Positions 25,818-32,192 of a stretch of DNA of 32,192 nucleotides are shown here, piece after piece. Both the position numbers and the translations under genes were made by a program. Each line of letters begins with the position of its first letter. Position 1 is the stretch's first letter. Origin of the DNA: an uncultured Collinsella sp. (GTDB lineage Bacteria; Actinomycetota; Coriobacteriia; Coriobacteriales; Coriobacteriaceae); contig UQHO01000023.1 in the NCBI GenBank assembly GCA_900540995.1, forward strand, positions 1 to 32,192, read 5' to 3'. The notes below the pieces were generated by a model. That model was not told where the DNA came from. It searched no databases and was given only the letters and a program-made list of their open reading frames with translations.

Positions 25818-25853
25818 AAACTAGGGTGCAGCCATAAGGCTGCGCCCTAGTTT
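25818..25853 (-). terminator. Terminator of the exonuclease gene
   Basis: AAACTAGGGTGCAGCC (25818-25833) pairs with 25838-25853 over 16 positions with one wobble. On the minus strand it ends in TAGTTTTCATCAAAA. It lies 66 bases behind the exonuclease stop. Confidence 0.75.
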
Positions 25854-25918
25854 ACTGCGTGTCGGTGTGCCCAGACGGATTGCGCTGTGCCTGGCAGGCG
25901 CTCCCGCAGATGGATCGG

Positions 25919-26887
25919 TTATTTCGCGAATAGGTTCTTGAGGTTGAACTCGGCCTGAACCGTGCGGAGCATGAGGTCGGTGTCGTCGAGGCCCAGGTGC
26001 TGCTCGTTGGCGTCGGCGGCGAGGGTGCCACGGCGGCGCGCCCAGTTCTCGAGCGCGGCGGGCGCGGACTCGCGGGGGAGCGAGCGGACGTCGGCATCCA
26101 GGCTGCGGCAGATCTGGCGCGAGTCGATGACGATGATCTTGCCGGCGCGGCGTGCCTCGGCGTAACCGTCCAGGTGGATCTTGAACCAACTGTCTTCGAA
26201 CGCGGCGTTATGCGCCATGTACGGGTACTTCTTCATAAGTTTGAGCAGCTGCTTCTGCAGTTCCTTGTTCTCGCGGAATGGTTTTTTGCCGTCGATGTCG
26301 TCCCAGGTAATGTGATGGATGTTCGATAGCGGCACATCCTCGCCGCGGTAGATGTCGGGCAGGCCGCAGTAGTGTGCCTCGGCGTCATGCGGGACGGCGT
26401 CGCTGGTGAGCTCCATGATCTCCCAGCCCACGTTGATGATATAGCCGCGCTCGGGTGCACGGCCGGTGGTCTCGATGTCGATACCGAGCACGGTGCCCTG
26501 GATGGGCTTGCGGGCGTAGGCCACGCCGAGCGCGTCGCGGTCGCCGCGGATTTCGCGCATAACGGACGCGGCGGTGCGCTTTTGCATCTTGCCGATGGCA
26601 GCGCAGGTGTCGGCATCGGACAGGCCGCGCGAAAGCGTCGCGGGCGTCACGTTGCGCAGGCGCGCCTCGCCAATCTGGTCGCACAGGTCGCGGTTGCGGT
26701 CAGCCAGGTCGCGCACGGTGGCAAAGTCGAAGCTGGGGTCGCCCTCGGCGGTAAAGTACTCGGTTTCGAGCACCTTAAGGGCCTCCTCGCCCTTCTGGCG
26801 CTCGGACTCCATGGCGCCGTGATCGCCATAGATAAACATGGGAATAAACGGCTGGCGCTCGTATTCGAGTGCTTGTGAAACGTTCAT
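25919..26887 (-). CDS. DnaQ-like 3'-5' exonuclease (DEDDh)
   Basis: A 322-residue protein whose C-terminal 190 residues form a DEDDh exonuclease: Asp137 and Glu139 (GIDIETTG), Asp232 in MAHNAAFEDSWF, and His297 with Asp302 (HLGLDDTDLML). All catalytic residues are present. The N-terminal 130 residues are helical and charged, with no recognised domain. Similar proteins proofread or trim DNA or RNA; there is no polymerase domain here. The start follows AAGGAG. It is transcribed divergently from the metal transporter gene at 27060, sharing 172 bases that hold two dyads. Confidence 0.88.
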   Translation of the reverse strand: MNVSQALEYERQPFIPMFIYGDHGAMESERQKGEEALKVLETEYFTAEGDPSFDFATVRDLADRNRDLCDQIGEARLRNVTPATLSRGLSDADTCAAIGKMQKRTAASVMREIRGDRDALGVAYARKPIQGTVLGIDIETTGRAPERGYIINVGWEIMELTSDAVPHDAEAHYCGLPDIYRGEDVPLSNIHHITWDDIDGKKPFRENKELQKQLLKLMKKYPYMAHNAAFEDSWFKIHLDGYAEARRAGKIIVIDSRQICRSLDADVRSLPRESAPAALENWARRRGTLAADANEQHLGLDDTDLMLRTVQAEFNLKNLFAK

Positions 26888-26948
26888 ATAACTGCTCCTT
26901 GGACGGGCCGTGTCGCGCGGCTCGGTGGCATTGAGTTATGGCGAGATG

Positions 26949-27027
26949 ATAGTTTACCATGGGCAACTATTGGCATCGCGCCTAGGACAACTACAATACC
27001 CTAGTTGACCGCTAGGACTTTTACAAT
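26949..27027 (+). promoter_or_regulatory. Operator dyads and promoter before the metal transporter
   Basis: Dyad 1 (26949-26970) has halves ATAGTT and AACTAT around CCATGG; dyad 2 (26985-27010) has GGACAACTA and TAGTTGACC. Both use the half-site GGnCAACTA, and CATGGGCAACT also occurs upstream of the DtxR-type gene at 20326-20335. TTGGCA (26970-26975) and TACAAT (26992-26997), 16 bases apart, form a good promoter overlapped by the dyads. CTAGGAC-ACAAT units recur at 26982 and 27012. Confidence 0.6.
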
Positions 27028-27059
27028 GCTGCCGAAAGACATGAAAGGTTCCATCCGTC

Positions 27060-28160
27060 ATGGATTTGCTGATTGATATTCTGCTCGACGCCGGCAAGGA
27101 CACGCTCTCGCTGGCGCCGTTTTTGTTGGTGACGTATCTTGCTCTCGAGACACTTGAGCACGTTGCGGGCGACCGCGTCAACGGCGCTATCAAGCGCGCC
27201 GGCGCTGCGGGTCCCGTGGCTGGCTCGCTGCTGGGCATTGTGCCGCAGTGCGGATTTTCGGCCATGGCAGCAACGCTGTACGCCGGCCGTGTCGTGACGC
27301 TGGGCACGCTGGTCGCCGTGTTCCTCTCGACCTCCGATGAGATGCTGCCGCTGTTGCTCGCCGAGCAGGTGCCCGTGCAGACCATGGCGATGCTTTTGGC
27401 TTCGAAGGCACTGATCGCGCTGGTCACGGGCTTTATCGTGGACGCGGCTATCCGCGGCCTTCGTCGTAATGCCCGCGCGCATGCGGCGATTCGCCGTACC
27501 GTGCTGGGGACCGCTGCCAATCCGGCTCATGTGAACTGCGCGCACGACGACCATACCGGGGGCGACATCATTGATGAAGTGGCCGAGGCGGGCGTGAGCG
27601 CCGACCACATCCACGAGTTGTGCGAGCGCGACCATTGCGGTTGCGATGATGATGAAGATGAACACGAGCGCGACCACGGACACAGCCATGACCACGGTCA
27701 CGCAGGCGAGCATGAGCACCACCACGGCCATGGGCACGACCACGGTCACTCCCACGAAGGTGCGCCCGTCCTGTCGATTATCCGCAGCGCGATCTCGCAC
27801 ACCGTGCAGGTTTCGGTTTTTATTTTCCTGGTGACGCTGATTCTAGTTGCCGTGCTCGAGACCTTCGGAGAGTCCGCGATCGAGCAGTTCCTGCGTGGCA
27901 ACGAGACGCTCGCCGTCTTGGGCTCGGCACTCGTCGGCCTGATCCCCAACTGCTCGGCCAGCGTGGTCATTACGCAGCTGTACCTGGAGGGCGCGCTACA
28001 GCTGGCGCCGATGCTCGCCGGCACGCTCATTTCCGCCGGCGTGGGCTATCTTGTCCTGTTCCGCACCAACCGCAGCGCTCGTGAAAACGCCGTGTTCCTG
28101 GTCATGATGTACGTCATCGGCGCCGGCTGGGGCCTTATCCTATCCGCCTTCGGCCTCTAA
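27060..28160 (+). CDS. Putative manganese/heavy-metal transporter (ArsP_2-type), His-rich loop
   Basis: A 366-residue membrane protein of the family called putative manganese transporter or 10-TM heavy-metal exporter. Two homologous halves each carry a Pro-Cys/Asn motif: GIVPQCGFSAMAATLYAGRV (59-78) and LIPNCSASVVITQLYLEGAL. Between them, residues 157-233 form a loop extremely rich in His, Asp and Glu, including HGHSHDHGHAGEHEHHHGHG, a likely metal-binding or sensing segment in the cytoplasm or outside. The direction of transport is not readable; family annotation favours export. The ribosome binding site GAAAGG is rather distant (11 bases). Operators upstream resemble those of the DtxR-type gene, and a strong terminator follows. 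Confidence 0.87.
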   Translation: MDLLIDILLDAGKDTLSLAPFLLVTYLALETLEHVAGDRVNGAIKRAGAAGPVAGSLLGIVPQCGFSAMAATLYAGRVVTLGTLVAVFLSTSDEMLPLLLAEQVPVQTMAMLLASKALIALVTGFIVDAAIRGLRRNARAHAAIRRTVLGTAANPAHVNCAHDDHTGGDIIDEVAEAGVSADHIHELCERDHCGCDDDEDEHERDHGHSHDHGHAGEHEHHHGHGHDHGHSHEGAPVLSIIRSAISHTVQVSVFIFLVTLILVAVLETFGESAIEQFLRGNETLAVLGSALVGLIPNCSASVVITQLYLEGALQLAPMLAGTLISAGVGYLVLFRTNRSARENAVFLVMMYVIGAGWGLILSAFGL

Positions 28161-28175
28161 GTAGGCCTAAAAAAT

Positions 28176-28243
28176 GGGCTTCAAATAGCCATGCTCGGCG
28201 CCTGCGCAATGCGGCGACGCATGGCATTTTGAAGCCCGTTTTT
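28176..28243. terminator. Strong terminator after the metal transporter
   Basis: GGGCTTCAAA (28176-28185) and GCCATGC (28188-28194) pair with 28228-28237 and 28219-28225, followed by GTTTTTT and preceded by A-runs, so it may work in both directions. Confidence 0.85.
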
Positions 28244-28286
28244 TGTTGAGCCATGGATTCCGAGCGCTCACACCGCGCAAAACAAA

Positions 28287-28323
28287 AAGGTAGATTTCCG
28301 GGCATGTCCCGAAAATCTACCTT
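28287..28323 (-). terminator. Terminator of the DUF308-yaiI operon
   Basis: A 16-bp stem (28287-28302 with 28308-28323, one mismatch) begins two bases after the yaiI stop. On the minus strand it is followed by TTTTGTTTTG. Confidence 0.85.
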
Positions 28324-28325
28324 GG

Positions 28326-28808
28326 TTAGCGCAGCAGCTCGGTGAGGTTGCGCTTAAAGCGGGCCCGGTCTTCGCTGGTAAATGCCGCCGGACCGCGAGT
28401 GCGACCGCCGGCGCGGCGCACCTTCTTTTCCTCGTGGCGAATAAACAGTTGCATGTCGATGGTCGCCTTATCGTAGACGCGCCCGCGCACGCCGATGGCG
28501 GCGGCATCGCGCCCGAGCACCATGCTCGCCAAGCCAATGTCCTGCGTCACGACTACATCGCCCGCCTGCAGGCGTTCGACAATGGCAAAGTCGGCGCTGT
28601 CGGCGCCCATGCTCACATCGAGCGTCGTGACCCAAAATCCGCGTCGCGCATGCTCGACGTCGCGCGGATCGTCGCGGCGAATGTGGCGTTCCAGGTTCTG
28701 TGTGCTGTTGCCGGCGATAACGACGGCGACGCGCGCCCGCCGCGCGCAGTCAATCGACTCGCGCGTGACCGGGCAGGCGTCTGCATCAATAAAGAGCGTT
28801 CGCGGCAT
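28326..28808 (-). CDS. YaiI/YqxD family (UPF0178) PIN-like protein
   Basis: A 160-residue member of the DUF188/UPF0178 family. The opening LFIDADACPV is the family hallmark, followed by GNSTQN, VSMGADSADFAIVERLQAGDVVVTQDIGLA and the Arg-rich KVRRAGGRTRGPAAFTSEDRARF. The conserved acidic residues resemble PIN-type nucleases, but no activity is established that I know of. Its ATG directly follows the stop of the DUF308 gene, so translation is coupled. It ends at a terminator. Confidence 0.93.
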   Translation of the reverse strand: MPRTLFIDADACPVTRESIDCARRARVAVVIAGNSTQNLERHIRRDDPRDVEHARRGFWVTTLDVSMGADSADFAIVERLQAGDVVVTQDIGLASMVLGRDAAAIGVRGRVYDKATIDMQLFIRHEEKKVRRAGGRTRGPAAFTSEDRARFKRNLTELLR

Positions 28809-29411
28809 CTAGTGCACCAGTTTGCCAAATTGAATAGCGCGAACAATCAGCGTTACGCCAAACACCAGCAGTGCGGCGCCGCTAAAGATGACGAGCATCT
28901 TGGCCGACCACAGCGGATAGATAAACACGAACATGCCGGCGATGATGGAGAGTGCGCCGCTCAGGATGGCGAGGGCACGGTTGGACGAAAGCTCGGACTC
29001 CAGAATGGACATGACACCTTCGACGATCCAGCCAAAGCCGGCCACGATAACCACCATCGTGGTGAGCGTCGCGGTCGAGAAGGCCTGGTTGCGCAGGATT
29101 ATGACGCCGCCCAAGATAATGAGTAGGTTGGAGATGATGCTCGTCACGCGCCAGCCGGTGGGCAGCAGTGGCTCGAAAACAGCGGTAAACAGCCTGATCG
29201 CGGCCGTGATCACAAAGTAGAAGCCCAAGACGGTCGTTAGGAAGACGAGGGACTTGGCGGGCGCAAACAGCAGTGCGATGCCGGCGACGAGCGCCAAGAC
29301 GCCCGTGATGGCGTAAATCCAGCGCACGGCCTTGACGGCCTTGCCTGCCATGCTTTTCTCGTCAAATCCAAACTGGCTCGATTTTTGGTCATCGTTCTTA
29401 AAGATGCCCAT
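28809..29411 (-). CDS. DUF308/HdeD-family membrane protein
   Basis: A 200-residue protein with about six hydrophobic helices after a polar N-terminus of 25 residues. The repeated pattern of short helices with Gly at the turns (GVLALVAGIALLFAP, ISNLLIILGGVIIL, ALAILSGALSIIAGMFVFIYP) is that of the DUF308 domain found in HdeD, an acid-stress protein in E. coli. The function here is unknown. GGAAAGGAG precedes the start. It is the first gene of a two-gene operon with yaiI and is divergent from the nitroreductase gene. Confidence 0.88.
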   Translation of the reverse strand: MGIFKNDDQKSSQFGFDEKSMAGKAVKAVRWIYAITGVLALVAGIALLFAPAKSLVFLTTVLGFYFVITAAIRLFTAVFEPLLPTGWRVTSIISNLLIILGGVIILRNQAFSTATLTTMVVIVAGFGWIVEGVMSILESELSSNRALAILSGALSIIAGMFVFIYPLWSAKMLVIFSGAALLVFGVTLIVRAIQFGKLVH

Positions 29412-29599
29412 AATGTCTCCTTTCCGTGCGGCGTAAGCCTTGATCGTTACAACCAGTATCGCCTAAAGGCGCTGGCGTATGGGTCGGGGAGGGCGAAACG
29501 TAACCCAAAGGCCCCGAATTGTTTCCGTTGTTCCCCACGTCGCGATTTTCTATTCAACAGGTGTAGAACATTGCAGCCCTGTTCGTTATTGCCTACGTT

Positions 29600-29618
29600 T
29601 TAGGTTAGATTTTCCTAA
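29600..29618. promoter_or_regulatory. DtxR/IdeR-like iron box upstream of the nitroreductase
   Basis: TTAGGTTAGATTTTCCTAA agrees with the classic DtxR consensus (TTAGGTTAGSCTAACCTAA, recalled) at 15 of 19 positions, including both outer TTAGG/CCTAA halves. It ends 28 bases before the nitroreductase start. A DtxR-type regulator is encoded at 20402. Confidence 0.55.
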
Positions 29619-29646
29619 GAACAATTGCCCGAAATTGGGGGTCCCT

Positions 29647-30318
29647 ATGAACGAAGCAGTTCCCGCAGCGCCGGTAAGCGCGGAGTCGATGGCAAAGCAG
29701 GGTTGCGAAAAGCTCGGCTTGGACGCGTTTGATGCGTTGGTTCGCTGCGCCCGCACGTGCCGTCGCTTTGACGAGTCCATGCACGTGCCGCGTGAGCTTT
29801 TGCTTGAGCTGGCGGAGCTGGCGCACCTGACTCCCTGTGGTGCCAATGCTCAGCGTCTGCGTTTTCATGTGGTAAGCGGTGCAGAGGACTGCGCGCGTGT
29901 ATTTGACGAGCTTGCATGGGCCGGTGCGCTCAAGGATTGGCCGGGTCCCGATGAGGGCGAGCGCCCGACCGGCTACATCGCGATTCTTGCCGAGCGCGCC
30001 GTTCCGGGTAAGCCCGCCGCTCCTATTACTGAGGTCGACACGGGCATTGCCGCGCAGACGATGATGCTCGCCGCCCGCAGCGCCATGCCCGAGGTGGCTG
30101 CCTGCATGTTCAAGGCCTTTACGCCCCACGCGATCGATGCCATGGGGCTCGATAGCGATAAGTATGAGCTCAAGCTGATCATGGCGTTTGGCGTTCCGGC
30201 CGAGACGCAGGTGATCGATGCGATCGATTCCAACCCCGACGGCTCAATTAATTACTGGCGCGACGAGGCGCAGGTGCACCACGTACCCAAGCGCCCGCTT
30301 GCCGACGTACTGGTGTAG
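29647..30318 (+). CDS. Nitroreductase family protein
   Basis: A 223-residue flavin-dependent oxidoreductase of the nitroreductase fold. The N-terminal CARTCRRFDESMHVPRELLLELAELAHLTPCGANAQRLRF gives the FMN-phosphate Arg pair and the TPxGxNxQ-like turn. DTGIAAQTMMLAARS matches the central helix of the family. The conserved late region LKLIMAFGVPAE gives the last core strand. The start at 29647 follows GGGGG; the frame extends upstream through the iron box without a site. Its preferred electron acceptor is unknown. Confidence 0.88.
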   Translation: MNEAVPAAPVSAESMAKQGCEKLGLDAFDALVRCARTCRRFDESMHVPRELLLELAELAHLTPCGANAQRLRFHVVSGAEDCARVFDELAWAGALKDWPGPDEGERPTGYIAILAERAVPGKPAAPITEVDTGIAAQTMMLAARSAMPEVAACMFKAFTPHAIDAMGLDSDKYELKLIMAFGVPAETQVIDAIDSNPDGSINYWRDEAQVHHVPKRPLADVLV

Positions 30319-30350
30319 CTGGGCGTCACCGCGGTGTGATCCGGCGGTAA

Positions 30351-30385
30351 ACCACCACAAAGGTACCTGTCCCCTTTGCGGTGGT
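30351..30385 (+). repeat. Hairpin repeat, ACCACCACAAAGG type
   Basis: Arms 30351-30363 and 30373-30385 pair over 13 positions with one mismatch; the loop holds TACCTGTCC. It ends five bases before the ribosome binding site of the next gene, so it could influence its translation. Confidence 0.65.
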
Positions 30386-30400
30386 GCGAGGGGAGGACGT

Positions 30401-30943
30401 GTGGCAGATTTGTATTTGGTGCGGCATGGGCAGACTGAGCTCAATGTGCAGAACATTTTGCAGGGTGGGCACGATTCGCCGCTTACGGCGCGCGGGCGCG
30501 AGCAGGCGCTGGCGACGCGCGCGGCGTTTGAGGCGCGTGGCGTGACCTTTGACCGTGTGTATTCCTCGCCGTTGGGCCGGGCGCGGCATACGGCTGAGCT
30601 AATTGCTGGTGAGGGCCGCTCGATAGAGCTGGTCGATGACCTGCGCGAGTGGCATTTGGGCTCGCTGGAGGGTACATCAAATCGCGAGATGCCGCCGCAG
30701 CCCTGGGGTGATTATCCGGTGGCCTTTGGTGGCGAGTCTGAAGGCGAGCTCCAGTCGCGCATGGTCGCGGCGCTGTCCCACATCATGGCCAGGCCGCAGC
30801 ACGACTGTGTGCTGGCAGTCTCCCACGGCTCTTCCTGCCAGGAGTTTCTTGAGTATGTGACTGGCAGGGGAGAGCTACCCGACAACGGTGCCGTGCTTCA
30901 TTTTGGCTATTGCGACGGTGCGTTTTCGCTCCTTGATTGGTAA
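30401..30943 (+). CDS. Histidine phosphatase family protein
   Basis: A 180-residue member of the phosphoglycerate-mutase-like histidine phosphatases. The phosphorylated His is in LVRHGQTELN (residue 9), the catalytic acid Glu in DLREWHLGSLEG, and the second His in LAVSHGSSCQEF. It begins at GTG 30401, with GGGGAGGA just upstream; earlier in-frame codons are unlike protein. Its length fits broad-specificity phosphatases such as PhoE or CobC rather than the glycolytic mutase. A paralogue starts 17 bases after the stop. Confidence 0.9.
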   Translation: MADLYLVRHGQTELNVQNILQGGHDSPLTARGREQALATRAAFEARGVTFDRVYSSPLGRARHTAELIAGEGRSIELVDDLREWHLGSLEGTSNREMPPQPWGDYPVAFGGESEGELQSRMVAALSHIMARPQHDCVLAVSHGSSCQEFLEYVTGRGELPDNGAVLHFGYCDGAFSLLDW

Positions 30944-30960
30944 CGAACGAAAGGACCCCT

Positions 30961-31596
30961 ATGAATAAAGACCTGTATCTGGTTCGTCATGGGCAGACAA
31001 TATTCAACCTTAAGCGCATTATTCAGGGTTGGAGTGACTCGCCGCTCACGCAGCTGGGATGCGACCAGGCGGCGCGTGCCGGCATGTTCTTACGTGCGCG
31101 CGGCATTGAACCCGATCATGCCTACACCTCCACACTTCATCGCACCGAGCAGACTATCGCCAACCTGTGGCCGGGCTTGGCGTACGAGCGCCTGGACGGT
31201 CTGCGTGAGTGGTTCTTTGGCGACTTTGAGGCCGAGCGCGTGATGCTTATGCCCGAGCGCCCGTGGCGAGATTTCTATCGTCAGTTTGGCGGCGAGGGCC
31301 AGATGCAGGTGCGCGAGCGCATGGCGGCGACGATAACCGATCTTATGCGACGTCCGGACCACGAGTGTGTGCTCGCGGTGAGCCACGGTTCGGCTATCAA
31401 GGAGTTTTTGGACCACGTGCGGGGCGCGGCGGCCGACGAGCGCGAACGCGTGCCGGGCAACTGCTCAGTGCTGCATTTTGCGTTTGACGATGCGGCCGAT
31501 ACGTTTGAACTGGTCGAAGTCTTTACGCAGGAAGACTACGCGCGCGAGCTGGGGCTTGAACCGCTCGTGGCTACTGCGGGTCCGCAGCGCGGATAA
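30961..31596 (+). CDS. Histidine phosphatase family protein, paralogue
   Basis: A 211-residue histidine phosphatase with LVRHGQTIFN, LREWFFGDFEAE and LAVSHGSAIKEF, homologous to its upstream neighbour through the whole core. It has a longer C-terminal tail (FTQEDYARELGLEPL). The start follows GAAAGGA. The two genes form a tandem pair in one operon, most likely from duplication followed by divergence. The substrate is unknown. Confidence 0.92.
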   Translation: MNKDLYLVRHGQTIFNLKRIIQGWSDSPLTQLGCDQAARAGMFLRARGIEPDHAYTSTLHRTEQTIANLWPGLAYERLDGLREWFFGDFEAERVMLMPERPWRDFYRQFGGEGQMQVRERMAATITDLMRRPDHECVLAVSHGSAIKEFLDHVRGAAADERERVPGNCSVLHFAFDDAADTFELVEVFTQEDYARELGLEPLVATAGPQRG

Positions 31597-31643
31597 CGCG
31601 AGCGCGGCGGCACGGGTCGTCGGCATAACTTCTCGACGCAAAA

Positions 31644-31690
31644 GGGGCGGAGATGCATGTACCTGCTGCATCTCCGCCCCCTGTTTGTTG
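31644..31690. terminator. Terminator between convergent genes
   Basis: GGGGCGGAGATGCA (31644-31657) pairs perfectly with 31667-31680, followed by a T-rich stretch and preceded on the left by AAAA. It serves the histidine phosphatase operon and perhaps also the gene on the other strand. Confidence 0.8.
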
Positions 31691-31725
31691 GGCTGCCGAT
31701 TTTTGTGCTGGACGGTCTGGTCTTG

Positions 31726-32192
31726 CTAGAACCGCGCGACCTGGTGCGTGAGCAGACCCGTCGGAACCTGCGCCGCGCCGCCGCTGACCTGCGCGGCGGG
31801 GAAGAGCGCAGCTACGGCAAAGTTGAACGGCTCTTTGCCCGTGTAGGTGCCGGCGGCACGTGCACCGTCGGCCAGGAGCTGTGATGCCTCGACTAGTGCG
31901 ACAGCGTAGGCAGGGTCGTCGGCCAGTGCCGGCTCCGGCGCCTGGTCGAGCATGGCGCGGATGGCCCCGACGGCGTCCTCGCGCTTGACCTCCCACACGC
32001 GGTGCGTAATGCCGGCGGGGTCGGTGACGGCATAGAGTGAAGCGCCCTCTTTTGCGGCGCCGAGGATGATATCCATGACGGGAGAGGCTTCGTAGACAAG
32101 CGTTACGGGACGGGGCTGTACCTTGAGGTCGGCGATTGCGCGCGCAGCGGCGGTCGTATCGGCGGTAAGCACGGGCCGGCCCGCCCATGAAA
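31726..32192 (-). CDS. DUF1015-like protein, 5' end outside the window
   Basis: The reading frame enters from the right edge (SWAGRPVLTADTT) and ends at 31726, leaving about 155 residues. RPVTLVYEASPVMDIIL, THRVWEVKREDAVGAI and PFNFAVAALFPAAQV line up with the middle of DUF1015 proteins as I remember them. The family's ADGHHR motif is replaced by LADDPAYAVAL, and the protein stops soon after the FNFxxAxLFP strand, where relatives continue for well over 100 residues. It is therefore either a shortened variant or decaying. The function of DUF1015 is unknown to me. Confidence 0.6.
   Translation of the reverse strand, partial: SWAGRPVLTADTTAAARAIADLKVQPRPVTLVYEASPVMDIILGAAKEGASLYAVTDPAGITHRVWEVKREDAVGAIRAMLDQAPEPALADDPAYAVALVEASQLLADGARAAGTYTGKEPFNFAVAALFPAAQVSGGAAQVPTGLLTHQVARF

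Overview
The window reads as chromosomal DNA of a high-GC gut actinomycete, most consistent with the Coriobacteriia and probably Collinsella or a near relative. This is inferred from gene content, GC-rich codon use and the abundance of short hairpin repeats between genes; no rRNA gene or other decisive taxonomic marker is present. No tRNA, rRNA, CRISPR array or intact insertion sequence was seen.

Layout. 1-3300: a membrane-anchored coiled-coil protein (-), an SDR dehydrogenase (+) and a structured repeat. 3500-5613: tgt and a LOG-family gene. 5614-10130: an accessory segment with a dinJ/yafQ-type toxin-antitoxin pair, a large primase-helicase-PLD-like protein, an AT-rich stretch bounded by inverted repeats, and a second, diverged copy of the 3' end of the LOG gene. 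10131-13301: DegV, a HAD phosphatase and an M20 dipeptidase. 13302-13762: a second copy of the structured repeat, a compound hairpin repeat and the pst leader. 13763-17422: pstSCAB for phosphate uptake, with no phoU beside it. 17586-20791: an ABC-F ATPase, a Cof-type HAD phosphatase and a DtxR/MntR-type metal regulator. 21071-23840: a zinc-type efflux locus made of an ArsR/SmtB sensor, a free-standing HMA protein and a P-type ATPase, with three similar operators. 24111-25769: an AT-richer cassette flanked by direct repeats and carrying a frameshifted nuclease-like gene. 25919-32192: a DEDDh exonuclease, a His-rich ArsP_2-type metal transporter, a DUF308 protein with YaiI, a nitroreductase behind a DtxR-like box, two histidine phosphatases and a cut-off DUF1015-like gene.

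Themes. Metal homeostasis recurs: a zinc efflux locus, a DtxR-family regulator with a large dyad upstream, a putative manganese transporter behind related half-sites, and an iron-box-like site before the nitroreductase. Non-coding structure is the other theme. The most striking item is a two-copy element (3133-3297 and 13303-13466) whose unpaired blocks are nearly identical while its stem arms differ completely in sequence yet still pair. At least five further classes of hairpin repeat sit at gene ends. All functional statements come from reading motifs and recalling families; no searches were run.
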